Origin: Paenibacillus sp. FSL R10-2734
GTDB taxonomy: Bacteria; Bacillota; Bacilli; Paenibacillales; Paenibacillaceae
Assembly (NCBI RefSeq): GCF_037963865.1
Contig: NZ_CP150170.1
Span: forward strand, 1,736,001 to 1,800,000
DNA length: 64,000 nucleotides
Reading direction: 5' to 3'
The notes beneath the pieces are model-generated. The model saw nothing but the letters and a program-made list of their open reading frames with translations. It was not told the origin of the DNA and made no database searches. A program made the translations under genes and the position numbers. The first letter of the stretch is position 1; every line of letters begins with the position of its first letter. Below, piece by piece: positions 34,326-43,148 of this stretch.

Positions 34326-35102
34326 ATGGTACTCAAAGATAAGGTGGTTGTGATTACAGGAGCGTCAAGTGGCATTGGTGCATTAACCGCACAAATGCTT
34401 AGTAAGAAGGGTGCTATTCCCGTTCTAGTGGCACGTTCCGAAGCGAAGCTGAAAGAAACAGCGGCCGGTATCCCGGGCGTTTTTGGACTGTATACATGCG
34501 ATGTAACAGATGCGGATGGAGTTCAGGAGACCTTTGCTCAAATTTTAGCGACTTACGGCAGAATTGATATTTTACTAAATAACGCCGGGTACGGTAAATT
34601 CGCCGCTTTTACAGAGATGGAGCCTCATGAGTTTGATGATATGATGGATGTTAACTACATGGGGATTGTTCGCTGTACGAAGGCTGTAGTTCCACATATG
34701 CTAGAGCGGGGAAGCGGCCAGATCGTAAATGTGGCTTCCATGGCAGGGAAGATCGGCACAGCCAAATCTGTCGCCTATACAGCGACTAAGCATGCAGTTC
34801 TTGGATTCACGAATGCGCTCCGACAGGAGCTTCGGAAGAGTGGGATTGTTGTCTCGGCTGTGAACCCTGGCCCCATTGCCACGGACTTTTTCAAAACGGC
34901 TGACCCTTCCGGAAACTATGAAAAGAGCGTAGCTCGAATGATGATGACGCCAGAGCATGTCTCTTCCAAGATTGTGAAGGTCATGGAGACTGGCAAAGAA
35001 GAGATGGATCTTCCGGGTCTAGCAGGGTTTGGTATTCGGCTTTACGGTCTATTTCCTCGCTTGGCGGACAAGCTTACTTATAATGCGATGAACAGAAAAT
35101 AG
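34326..35102 (+). CDS. Short-chain dehydrogenase/reductase
   Basis: A 258-residue classical SDR oxidoreductase. Cofactor motif GASSGIGALTA is near residue 11, the NNAGYG motif near residue 88, and the catalytic Ser-Tyr-Lys set is in VNVASMAGKIGTAKSVAYTA with TK following. The NAD(P) preference is not determinable, but VARSEAKL after the second strand suggests NADP. AGGAG is about 12 bases upstream of the ATG. Substrate unknown. Confidence 0.88.
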   Translation: MVLKDKVVVITGASSGIGALTAQMLSKKGAIPVLVARSEAKLKETAAGIPGVFGLYTCDVTDADGVQETFAQILATYGRIDILLNNAGYGKFAAFTEMEPHEFDDMMDVNYMGIVRCTKAVVPHMLERGSGQIVNVASMAGKIGTAKSVAYTATKHAVLGFTNALRQELRKSGIVVSAVNPGPIATDFFKTADPSGNYEKSVARMMMTPEHVSSKIVKVMETGKEEMDLPGLAGFGIRLYGLFPRLADKLTYNAMNRK

Positions 35103-35198
35103 AGCCTGCTGTAGCATTATTGGCCTTCCATTTGGTGGAGAGGCCTTTTTGGCATATAATGAAGATACTATCTCAAGCGAAAAGGATGAATTACACTT

Positions 35199-36704
35199 AT
35201 GAATAAAGCTTCTTTTGCGGCTATCGGCATTCAGGAAGACCTCGTTGCCCGATTGTCGGAATTCGGTATTAACGCCCCATCCCCGGTACAAGAGCAGACG
35301 ATTCCACTTCTGCTGGAGGGAAGAGATGTTATTGCTGCTTCCCAGACTGGAACGGGTAAAACCTTGGCCTATCTGTTGCCTCTGCTTCAAACGATTAACC
35401 CGGAGCAGAAGGTGGTCCAAAAGCTGGTGCTTGCCCCTACACAGGAGCTGGCAATGCAAATCTTACGTGAGGCGGAACGTTATGGCGAGCATCGTGGGAT
35501 TCGAGTAATGGGTCTCATTGGCGGGGCAGCTATCAAACGCCAGATCGACAAATTGCGTGAGCATCCACAGCTCATCGTAGGAACCCCCGGCCGGATCCGG
35601 GAGCTGATTGGACTTCGCAAGCTGAAGATGCATGAGGTCAGCACGATTGTTCTAGATGAAGCGGACCAAATGTTTCAGCTGAGCGGTGCCGGCGAGGTAA
35701 CGAAAATCGTTAGCAGTGCGCTGCGTTCGCGCCAGCTCGTTATGCTGTCAGCAACCATTGGACCGGAGACGAAGGCATTAGCTAATCGTGAAATGAAGAA
35801 CCCGGCAGAGGTCGGAATTGCTCCCGGTGTAATGACTGCTGAGAGTTTAGAGCATCATTATGTTGTAACGGAAGAACGCAACAAAATAGACATGCTGCGC
35901 CGGGTCATCCGTCACTACAATCCAGATAAAGCGATTGTGTTCGTGAATGCTACAGATGATATTGCAGAGGTAGAAGCTAAGCTGAACCATCTTGGACTAA
36001 CCGCAGCGGCACTTTACGGCGATGCTGATAAGGTAACGCGCAGTAATGTATTGTCTCGTTTCCGCGAAGGAAAGTTCCGTGTGCTTGTTGCCAGTGATGT
36101 GGCTGCCCGAGGACTGGATATTGAGAATTTGTCACTGGTAGTTAGCTTCGATCCTGCCTTTGATTCCGAGCATTATGTACACCGTGCTGGTCGTACGGGT
36201 CGGATGGGAAAACGCGGGTTATCCGTAACGATTGTGACAGAGCAGCAGACCTTTATTATGCGTAAATTCGCTCGTGAACTGGATATTGCCCTTGAAGAGC
36301 GGGAGATGGTCGGTGGCAAGGTGCTCGCAGCAGATGAAGCGCGCAGCGCTTTGAATAGTGGACGGGGACGGAATGAGAGCAGTGGACAACGTCGCGATGG
36401 AGCTTCTCCGCGTAGCAGCAAACCACAGGCGCGAACATCTGGCAATGCAGTCGTTCAGCCGTCTACAGCTAGCTCAGGGCAGCAACCTACCAAAAGACTG
36501 GCTACGATTCATACAACTGAGGCAACAAGCGGAGAACAACAGCGCGATTCGGAGCGCAGCGTGAATCCTTCCGCAGGCGCGCGCGGAGGTGCCACTCCTG
36601 CACGGAGTAAGCGCAACAGCAATGCAGAACGTGAGAAGAACCGTAAGAATAAGGGAGCGCCAAAGTGGTTGAAAGACAAAACTCCGAGAGGTGACGGTCA
36701 ATGA
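35199..36704 (+). CDS. DEAD-box RNA helicase
   Basis: A 501-residue DEAD-box ATP-dependent RNA helicase. Motifs in order: Q motif (INAPSPVQEQTIP), I (AASQTGTGKT), Ia (LAPTQELAMQ), Ib (VGTPGRI), II (VLDEADQ), III (SAT), V (DVAARGLD) and VI (HRAGRTGRMG). The last 125 residues are low complexity, rich in Ser, Arg, Gly and Thr with a basic end (KRNSNAEREKNRKNKGAPKW), a likely RNA-binding tail. It overlaps ecsA by four bases (ATGA), so helicase and ABC transporter are translationally coupled, an unusual pairing. Confidence 0.93.
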   Translation: MNKASFAAIGIQEDLVARLSEFGINAPSPVQEQTIPLLLEGRDVIAASQTGTGKTLAYLLPLLQTINPEQKVVQKLVLAPTQELAMQILREAERYGEHRGIRVMGLIGGAAIKRQIDKLREHPQLIVGTPGRIRELIGLRKLKMHEVSTIVLDEADQMFQLSGAGEVTKIVSSALRSRQLVMLSATIGPETKALANREMKNPAEVGIAPGVMTAESLEHHYVVTEERNKIDMLRRVIRHYNPDKAIVFVNATDDIAEVEAKLNHLGLTAAALYGDADKVTRSNVLSRFREGKFRVLVASDVAARGLDIENLSLVVSFDPAFDSEHYVHRAGRTGRMGKRGLSVTIVTEQQTFIMRKFARELDIALEEREMVGGKVLAADEARSALNSGRGRNESSGQRRDGASPRSSKPQARTSGNAVVQPSTASSGQQPTKRLATIHTTEATSGEQQRDSERSVNPSAGARGGATPARSKRNSNAEREKNRKNKGAPKWLKDKTPRGDGQ

Positions 36705-37447
36705 ATAATTCTCCCGTATTGCAAATTACGGGCCTCAGTGGTGGATACAGCCTGAATAAGCCGGTGCTGCATGATATTGCGCTTCAGGTGCAGCCTGGCG
36801 AAATGGTTGGATTGATTGGTTTGAATGGAGCAGGAAAAAGTACGACGATGAAGCATATTCTAGGACTGATGTCGCCCCACAAGGGCGATATCACAGTAAA
36901 GGGCAAGACTCGTGCTGAAGATCCCATCGGATATCACAATGCTTTGACTTTTGTGCCAGAATCGCCTCTTCTGTATGATGAAATGACGGTACGTGAGCAT
37001 GTTGAATTTACTGCAAGAGCGTATGGGGTAGAACAAAGTGATTATGAAACCCGCACCTTACATCTAGCCAAGCTGTTTCATATGGAAGATAAGATGGACA
37101 CGTTGTCGACCCATCTATCCAAAGGGATGAAGCAGAAGGTCATGATTATGTGCGCTTTCGTAGCGCGGCCAGCGTTATATGTAATCGATGAGCCTTTTTT
37201 AGGGCTAGATCCGTTAGGTATTCGCTCGCTGCTTGATTTCATGATGGATCTGAAAAAATCAGGGTCCTCTATTCTGCTTAGCTCTCATATACTTTCTACC
37301 ATTGAGAATTATTGCGACCGTTTTATTGTGCTGCATAAAGGTAAGGTGATTGCTCAGGGAACGCTGGAAGAAATAGCGGCAACCACTGGACTACAGGGGC
37401 TGACTTTGGAGCAGCTGTTCTACGAGCTGGTTCAAGGAGGGAAATAA
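36701..37447 (+). CDS. ecsA: ABC transporter ATP-binding protein EcsA
   Basis: A 248-residue ABC ATPase, EcsA type. Walker A is GLNGAGKSTTMKH, the signature loop is LSKGMKQKVMI, Walker B is ALYVIDEPFLGLD and the switch His is in LLSSHIL. With EcsB it forms an exporter that in Bacillus affects protein secretion, competence and site-2 proteolysis by clearing peptides from the membrane. It starts inside the helicase stop codon and is followed by ecsB after one base. Confidence 0.9.
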   Translation: MNNSPVLQITGLSGGYSLNKPVLHDIALQVQPGEMVGLIGLNGAGKSTTMKHILGLMSPHKGDITVKGKTRAEDPIGYHNALTFVPESPLLYDEMTVREHVEFTARAYGVEQSDYETRTLHLAKLFHMEDKMDTLSTHLSKGMKQKVMIMCAFVARPALYVIDEPFLGLDPLGIRSLLDFMMDLKKSGSSILLSSHILSTIENYCDRFIVLHKGKVIAQGTLEEIAATTGLQGLTLEQLFYELVQGGK

Positions 37448-37448
37448 T

Positions 37449-38669
37449 ATGGATTTGAAAGAGCTGCGGCGCACGCGGCGAGGTCGATTCATGGGAAGTA
37501 TGCTTCCTTATGTGGGATATATCATTCAAAGCGGCGTAGCTATGGTCTTCCTTTTCGTGCTGATTGTCTTCTCGGCTTGGTATACATCGCTGTTACAGAA
37601 TGTGCCTGAAGGTATTCCCATTCGCTGGATTATGCTTGCAATACTGCTGCCTGCGGCAGTACACAGCAGCTTCCGAACCTATTTGCAGACCCCGGATACG
37701 ATCTTTCTGTTGCCACAGGGTCACCGGATGAAGGAATATTTCGCACCTTCGTGGGTGAGTGGAAATGTATGGAAGATTATTCGATTGTTATTTGTACTCA
37801 TTACTCTTTGGCCGTTGTACATACGTACAGATGAGTCTCCTAAGCGATTGTTATTTACAATATTGATTCTGATAGCTGTGAAGCTGATCGCGAGCTATGG
37901 CTTATGGAAAGAGGTAGCTATGCTGTCGCGTCCGATGGCAGGTGTGTATACTTTCTTACGCTGGGCGGTTGGAGGATTAATCATTGCCGCTTGGTTGTGG
38001 CAGCCAGTCGGCTCAAGTCTGATATTTATGGTGCTATTAGCAGCGGCCTATCTTGTTGCACTGTCCGTACCAGCACGTCACGCCGTGCCTTGGGAAAGAC
38101 TAATTGCAATGGAAAAAAATCAGGGCGGACGTGCTCTGATGGTTCTGGGCTGGTTCGTGGATGTGCCGGGTCGTGAGCAACGGGTGTATCCTCGTCGCTA
38201 TCTATCCAAATGGGGCGCTCGGCTGCCTTGGCGAAAGGATACGGCTTACCGCTATTTGCTGACCAAAAGCTTCGCCCGGGGAGATATTTTCGGAATCATT
38301 ATGCGGATTTCGGTGTTGGCCCTGCTTCTGAATTGGTTGAACCGTGACAGTTACTTCGGTACCGCCATCTATTTGTTCTTCCTGTTCATTATTGGAGTAC
38401 AATTGTCGGCACTACGCAAATTGCATAGTGAGTCTTTTTGGCTGACAGTGTATCCCTTTCCAGAAGGCAGTAAGGCGGATAACACGACACAATTCGTATT
38501 CCGCGCACACCTGGTAGTGGCATTGATTCTTGGTTTGCCTTTCTTAGCCTCTATAGGTGACCGACTACTCCCAGTGATTGGTACATTTGTAGCAGGGGTT
38601 TTGGTATCCTTTCTGTTTAAGGGATACTTGTCCCGCAAAGCCGCACGGATGAATGATGAGGATTTGTAG
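37449..38669 (+). CDS. ecsB: ABC transporter permease EcsB
   Basis: A 406-residue polytopic membrane protein of the EcsB family, with about eight hydrophobic helices and an early cytoplasmic element (MDLKELRRTRRGRFMGSMLP). The segment TPDTIFLLPQGHRMKEYFAP and the loop VPGREQRVYPRRYL resemble EcsB. It partners EcsA from the preceding gene; GGAGGGAAATAAT lies before the ATG. No ecsC follows. A clear terminator ends the helicase-ecsAB operon. Confidence 0.88.
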   Translation: MDLKELRRTRRGRFMGSMLPYVGYIIQSGVAMVFLFVLIVFSAWYTSLLQNVPEGIPIRWIMLAILLPAAVHSSFRTYLQTPDTIFLLPQGHRMKEYFAPSWVSGNVWKIIRLLFVLITLWPLYIRTDESPKRLLFTILILIAVKLIASYGLWKEVAMLSRPMAGVYTFLRWAVGGLIIAAWLWQPVGSSLIFMVLLAAAYLVALSVPARHAVPWERLIAMEKNQGGRALMVLGWFVDVPGREQRVYPRRYLSKWGARLPWRKDTAYRYLLTKSFARGDIFGIIMRISVLALLLNWLNRDSYFGTAIYLFFLFIIGVQLSALRKLHSESFWLTVYPFPEGSKADNTTQFVFRAHLVVALILGLPFLASIGDRLLPVIGTFVAGVLVSFLFKGYLSRKAARMNDEDL

Positions 38670-38685
38670 GGAATTCATTCAAAAT

Positions 38686-38737
38686 AAAAAGGCTTTCTCA
38701 AAAGTAGAAAATTCTACGGATGAGAGAGCCTTTTTTC
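38686..38737 (+). terminator. Terminator after ecsB
   Basis: AAAAAGGCTTTCTCA pairs with TGAGAGAGCCTTTTTT. The following 38,738-38,889 is G/C-rich intergenic sequence without a gene. Confidence 0.85.
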
Positions 38738-38889
38738 ACGTATCCAAAAGTATATATTTGGGGCCCCCGCAAAGTACCTGAGTTCGCAGCGAAGCAAAGC
38801 CCCACTGGAGATATCTTCGCCCGGGAATGAGATGTGCCACGGGAAATGGGAAAGAGCTCAAGGCTCTCTCCCGAGACTGTCATCTCTAA

Positions 38890-39012
38890 TTAAACCCAGA
38901 AAGAACGAGTGATGATAACCAACAGGATAAAGAGAACCAGAATGGCACCAGTGCTTGTGAAAGGGCCGCCTCCACAACAACCGTTAAATCCGCCTCTTAC
39001 TTCTTCGCTCAT
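38890..39012 (-). CDS. YjcZ-like small membrane peptide
   Basis: A 40-residue protein with a Gly/Cys-rich head (GGFNGCCGGGPF) and one membrane helix (TGAILVLFILLVIITRSFWV). This layout is that of the YjcZ family of sporulation-associated small proteins (Gly-rich head then FALIVVLFILLIIVG-like helix). I use the second ATG (39,012), eight bases after AAAGGGG. The adjacent Cys pair is unusual for the family. Expression in sporulation is inferred from the family. Confidence 0.7.
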   Translation of the reverse strand: MSEEVRGGFNGCCGGGPFTSTGAILVLFILLVIITRSFWV

Positions 39013-39106
39013 GTTCATTCCCCTTTCGGTGTGTGTTGTACTTGAGTACATCGTATTGTATGTGCGGAGAGAGAAGCATGTATAGGCCAATGCCGGAGGA
39101 GTCCAG

Positions 39107-39143
39107 AAAAAAATCAGCCCCGCAGAAGCGGAGCTGATCGTAG
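39107..39143 (-). terminator. Terminator of the aminotransferase gene
   Basis: On the minus strand ATCAGCTCCGC pairs with GCGGGGCTGAT, then seven T. Confidence 0.9.
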
Positions 39144-39161
39144 GTAATATGAAAAGTATGG

Positions 39162-40463
39162 CTAAGCTTTTTCCAGATCACGAACGCCTGCGTATACAAG
39201 ATCAAATAGATCTTCCAGCTGTTCTTCTTCGATACAAGAGAAAGCAATACGCAGATCTGTTTCTCCGAGAGCGATAGTGCCCAATCCATAATTATGGATC
39301 AGGTGAAGCCTGAGGGCTTCAGCCGAAACAGTATGAAGCTTCAGACACATGAAGTAGCCGGAGTTAAAAGGATAATACGTCCATACATCATCGCCGTATT
39401 TGCCGCTATCAAGCAGCGCTTTTACTTTATTCGCACGGCCTTTCATGATTTGGAACTTCTCTTCCTTCTGCTCTTCGAATTGTGGAGATTTCAATGCGTC
39501 CAGTACGAAGGTCTGCGATGGATGTGAACCGCTGGAAATGGTAGCGCGAATGATGCCCAGTGTTTTTTGCTCCAAAGCAGCTAGCAGCTCCTTGTCTTCC
39601 GAGGCATAAGTGATAAAGCCAACACGGAAGCCCCAGACGAATTCTTCTTTGGTCGCACCGTCAATCTTGATTGGAAGCACACGTGGGTGCAGATGAGCAA
39701 GCTTACCGAACAACGATTCTTTTAATGAATCCTCAAAGAAAAGTCCGAAATATGCATCATCACTGACGACAACCACATTAATGCCTTCCTCAGCCGCACG
39801 AAGGATAGCTGCGACGATTTCATCGCCTTCCTTAATCCCTGGAGTATATCCTGTAGGATTGTTAGGGAAGTTCAGCAGCACGATCGCTTTTCCGCGTTCT
39901 TTTTGAGCCAGTAGCGCTGCTTCAAGACCCGCACTGTTAAATGTCATTTCTTCTGTGAAAAGTGGATAGTTAACGGTCTCCCCATGACGGCGGATTCCGA
40001 AGGTTAGTTCATAGTTTTCCCAGTTCTTATCTGGGTAGATAATCGCGTCGCCTGGCTCTGCGAAGAGGTCAGCGACAATGCTAAGCCCATGAGTCAGGGC
40101 GTTGGTCACAACAGGATTACTGAAGGATTTCCCTTCGAGTGAAGGGTTTTCGCGCAGCATTTTTTCCCGCCATACGGTACGTAACTCTGGTTTCCCTGCT
40201 GGTGGAGCGTAGCTATACAGATCCTTTGGATTGTAGGCAGAGAGTTTATCCTGAATGACGCCGAGGTGCATAGGCACGCCACCTTCGGTAGCAATACCGA
40301 TGGTTGCATTGTATTTCTTAGCGTGAGCGCCTGCTTCAGCGGATTGGCTCAGAATGCCCTCCTTAGGAAAATAAATTTCTTTGCCAAGCGTAGAGAGCAT
40401 ATCAAAAACATGTTCATTTCCCGCTTTAATGCTTTCGTTCAATTGTCCAGCCAGTGGATTCAT
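39162..40463 (-). CDS. PLP-dependent class I/II aminotransferase
   Basis: A 433-residue fold-type I aminotransferase. Visible are LLNFPNNPTGYTPG (substrate and phosphate region), VVVVSDDAYFGLFFED (Asp and Tyr that hold PLP) and the lysine region KEEFVWGFRVGFI; in this branch the Schiff-base Lys is in DGATKEEF. It is longer than typical AspB and resembles aromatic or alanine-type aminotransferases of Firmicutes, but the amino acid cannot be assigned. I start at the second ATG (40,463) because GGAAGG lies nine bases upstream. It is transcribed alone. Confidence 0.82.
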   Translation of the reverse strand: MNPLAGQLNESIKAGNEHVFDMLSTLGKEIYFPKEGILSQSAEAGAHAKKYNATIGIATEGGVPMHLGVIQDKLSAYNPKDLYSYAPPAGKPELRTVWREKMLRENPSLEGKSFSNPVVTNALTHGLSIVADLFAEPGDAIIYPDKNWENYELTFGIRRHGETVNYPLFTEEMTFNSAGLEAALLAQKERGKAIVLLNFPNNPTGYTPGIKEGDEIVAAILRAAEEGINVVVVSDDAYFGLFFEDSLKESLFGKLAHLHPRVLPIKIDGATKEEFVWGFRVGFITYASEDKELLAALEQKTLGIIRATISSGSHPSQTFVLDALKSPQFEEQKEEKFQIMKGRANKVKALLDSGKYGDDVWTYYPFNSGYFMCLKLHTVSAEALRLHLIHNYGLGTIALGETDLRIAFSCIEEEQLEDLFDLVYAGVRDLEKA

Positions 40464-40641
40464 CAGTTTCATCCTTCCAGGGTTCTTTAGGGATACATAC
40501 TGTTAACATTGCCTAACATTATATCACCGCCACTAGCAACCGTCACTTGGAAAGATACGTTTTTTTAAAATTTAAGGAACTTTAAGTTTTACACTATACG
40601 TAGTGTTTATTTTGTACGAGAAACTGGTCTATCTTTATCTA

Positions 40642-41259
40642 TTATTCGGAGTGGTAGGGGCAATACTTTTTCATCATCGCTATGGTTTCTTCATCACGTG
40701 GCTGATTTCTTTCAGACAGGCCGGAAATGACTCCAGAGCGCTCTTCTTCTTTCAAATTCTGGCCAAACTTAAACTTCGCAGTGATCTCATCAGGGGTAAT
40801 GCGCACAACCGCGACTCCCTTTAGACGGGGACGGTACCTAGGATCTTCTGCATCAATGGGATCATAGCCGCCCTCGGGCTGGAGTTTTTTCATAAATAAG
40901 GAGAGTACGATTGCTTTTTCGCTAATGTCTTCGACGGGCTCGGCTGTACCGTAGGCGGTAACACTTTTAAAATACGCGGTTGCTGGGCAGGCCATCTCTT
41001 GGTCGCTAAAATAAGACGGAATCAGTGCATACTCATCCGCTACAGTAAAGCAGACCTTCTGCTGATTGCGAATCGCCTTCATTTTGCCGCCAGCATGACT
41101 GCCGTGGAAATAGAAACACCCATCTGTATATACAAAATTCAGCGGTGTCACCCGCGGTTGCCCCTGTTCATCACTTGTCCCGAGAAAACCGAAGCTCATT
41201 CCGTTTAGAAAAGAGACCAATTCTTCCTCCTGATCTACTTGAAATTCTTTTCTGCGCAT
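40642..41259 (-). CDS. Pyridoxamine-5'-phosphate oxidase-like flavin-binding protein
   Basis: A 205-residue split-barrel protein of the PNPOx-like superfamily, in the flavin-nucleotide-binding branch (Pyridox_ox_2). The pattern FGFLGTSDEQGQPRVTPLNF with VYTDGCFYFHGSHAGGKMKA is typical of FMN-binding barrels that are often annotated as antioxidant or nitroimidazole-resistance proteins. It is divergent from a MocR regulator, an arrangement seen for genes of B6 or PLP-related metabolism. I use ATG 41,259; a GTG three codons upstream is possible. Enzymatic activity is not proven by sequence. Confidence 0.8.
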   Translation of the reverse strand: MRRKEFQVDQEEELVSFLNGMSFGFLGTSDEQGQPRVTPLNFVYTDGCFYFHGSHAGGKMKAIRNQQKVCFTVADEYALIPSYFSDQEMACPATAYFKSVTAYGTAEPVEDISEKAIVLSLFMKKLQPEGGYDPIDAEDPRYRPRLKGVAVVRITPDEITAKFKFGQNLKEEERSGVISGLSERNQPRDEETIAMMKKYCPYHSE

Positions 41260-41287
41260 AGGGATCACGTCCTCGTTCTTAATAGTG

Positions 41288-41303
41288 TAGAGCGTTTGCT
41301 CTA
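41288..41303. promoter_or_regulatory. Perfect palindrome between the PNPOx-like gene and the MocR gene
   Basis: TAGAGCGTTTGCTCTA has exact six-base arms around four bases and lies 29 bases upstream of the PNPOx-like start, so it may be an operator. Confidence 0.45.
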
Positions 41304-41335
41304 ATGTTTATGTTCTTTAAAGGATAGTAGAGTAG

Positions 41336-41379
41336 TTGACAATTAAAAAGGACCAATTAAGATAGTTTTTAATGGACCA
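41336..41379 (+). promoter_or_regulatory. MocR gene promoter with direct repeats
   Basis: TTGACA (41,336-41,341), 16 bases, TAAGAT. GGACCA occurs twice as direct repeats (41,350-41,355 and 41,374-41,379), one within the spacer and one after the -10, a layout like the direct-repeat operators of MocR regulators. Confidence 0.5.
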
Positions 41380-41403
41380 CTTGCTGGCCAAGGAGGGGAA
41401 CCG

Positions 41404-42909
41404 ATGAACATCTCACTGGCATACGATCAATATCTGGCGATACATCGTTACAAATATTTAGCGTTGTATCACGCGCTCCGCGCTGCAATTTTGGAGGGGA
41501 ATCTACCAGGTGGCACTCAGCTGCCATCAACACGAAGTCTTGCTATGCACTATGACTTGTCGCGCGGATCGGTCTCGCAGGTGTATGAAATGTTGCTCGC
41601 TGATGGTTATGTAAGGACGGTAACTGGGCGGGGGACCTTCGTGTCTGAGGATAGTTTTTCTTCAGCTTCTGGTGGCAGTGATGGTGACAATCTGGTTTTG
41701 GGTGAAGCAGCAGATGCTGCTAGGGGAGATTGTGTATCTGAGACAACGATTCCACTCTCGGCATGGGGCAAGCGACTGCTCGCACGTCCAACACCCTTGT
41801 ATGAGGAGAGTAAAAAGAATGTTGTGAGCTTTCTGAGCAGTGGTATGCGGATGGAGCATTTTCCTTACTATGAATGGCGCAGTGCGCTGTCTTATGCCGG
41901 AGGGAAGGAAGGCGGCTTGCTGCAAAGTACTTGTCCACCCGAAGGAGATGAAGGACTGCGCAAAGCGATCGCTACGCATCTGCGGATTACTCGCGGGATT
42001 CGTGCGGATGCAGAGCAAATCGTATTGTTCAGCGGCTCGATGCAAGGCATCGTTATTCTGACACAGCTACTGCTTGATGCGGCGGGTTCAGCGGTCGTTG
42101 AGGATCCAGGCTTTCATGGGATTCGCCGAGCGGTTGAGATCACTGGAGGCCAATTGCTGAGAGGGAAGCTGGATGGCAGCGGTCTTGTCCCGGAGGATTG
42201 GGATGCGCGTCTGTTGTTTGTTACACCGAGTCGTCAATTTCCTACAGGCGTGGTGCTGCCTTTGGAACGGAGGCGAATCTTGCTGGAATGGGCGCAGCGG
42301 CATGATGCGGTAATTATAGAAGATGATTATGACAGTGAGTTCCGGTGGTCAGGACGTCCAATCGAGCCCTTAAAAGCGCTAGATCGCGGAGAACGGGTTG
42401 TGTATATTGGCTCCTTCTCGAACACGATGTTCTCTGGCCTTCGGCTTGGCTTTGCAGTGCTTCCACCTTCTCTAGTACAGCCGACTATTGCCGCCAAGGC
42501 GCTGTATGAGCCCTTGCCAGTAGGGCTGCTTGAACAGCGTGCGTTGGCGCGGTTTATGAATACCGGCGGCTACGGGCGTCATCTGCGTCGGATGAACCGC
42601 ATTTATGGCGAACGTGGACGCATCCTCCGCACTTTGCTGTCGGAGCAGCTTGCGGAGCTGTTCGATCTGCAGCCTGGCGATGCGGGGTTGCAAGTATATG
42701 CGAGGTGGCTGCGCAGTCGCGAAGAGTTCGTGGCATTTCGGGCGGCGGCGCGCAGGCGCGGCACGGATTTCAGAGATGCTGCGTTATATCAAGTTTCGTC
42801 GGGGGGGCCAGCAGCTTGTTTTTCATTTGCTCATCTGAATGCTCTGGAGCTGGAGGAAGGAATTAAGCGCCTGCTTTTGGCGTGGGAAGATGTACAAAGT
42901 GCAACATGA
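41404..42909 (+). CDS. MocR/PdxR-family regulator (GntR head, aminotransferase-like body)
   Basis: A 501-residue MocR-type transcription factor. The N-terminal GntR winged helix is AILEGNLPGGTQLPSTRSLA and DLSRGSVSQVYEML. A class I aminotransferase-like domain follows and should bind PLP: VEDPGFHGIRR, IIEDDYDSEFRW and the Lys region YIGSFSNTMFSGLRLGF. In this protein the usual Schiff-base Lys position (SFSKTL) reads SFSNTM, so Asn replaces Lys. If the alignment is right, PLP cannot bind covalently and the effector may differ. It is divergent from the PNPOx-like gene. Confidence 0.88.
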   Translation: MNISLAYDQYLAIHRYKYLALYHALRAAILEGNLPGGTQLPSTRSLAMHYDLSRGSVSQVYEMLLADGYVRTVTGRGTFVSEDSFSSASGGSDGDNLVLGEAADAARGDCVSETTIPLSAWGKRLLARPTPLYEESKKNVVSFLSSGMRMEHFPYYEWRSALSYAGGKEGGLLQSTCPPEGDEGLRKAIATHLRITRGIRADAEQIVLFSGSMQGIVILTQLLLDAAGSAVVEDPGFHGIRRAVEITGGQLLRGKLDGSGLVPEDWDARLLFVTPSRQFPTGVVLPLERRRILLEWAQRHDAVIIEDDYDSEFRWSGRPIEPLKALDRGERVVYIGSFSNTMFSGLRLGFAVLPPSLVQPTIAAKALYEPLPVGLLEQRALARFMNTGGYGRHLRRMNRIYGERGRILRTLLSEQLAELFDLQPGDAGLQVYARWLRSREEFVAFRAAARRRGTDFRDAALYQVSSGGPAACFSFAHLNALELEEGIKRLLLAWEDVQSAT

Positions 42910-42943
42910 CAAGGTATGATGGTGAGGATGGATAGCAAAACTA

Positions 42944-43138
42944 AGCAGATGCTTAATGAGGCAAGTTTTGCGAAGTAACTCAGAGTGGATTGCGCTTACA
43001 AAACTAAGCGGATGCTTACGAAGTGAGTTTTGCGAAGTGACTCAAACTAGATTGCGCTTACAAAACTAAGCGGATGCTTACAAAGTAAGTTTTGTACGAA
43101 GAGTTTTCGATGTAGCCGATGCTTACAAAACTTTTAGG
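42944..43138. repeat. Three tandem hairpin repeats before the AraC gene
   Basis: Units of about 63 bases start at 42,947, 43,018 region and 43,060 region, each with CAAAACTAAGCRGATGCTTA and a closing AGTTTTG. AAAACT pairs with AGTTTT, and AAGC with GCTT inside. The design resembles the tandem hairpins at 10,551. Confidence 0.75.
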
Positions 43139-43148
43139 AGGGAACGTT

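Noticed and set aside
38738..38889. G/C-rich stretch after ecsB as a structured RNA
   Set aside because: It has GGGGCCCCC and other pairs, but I could not build a consistent fold or match it to a known class.
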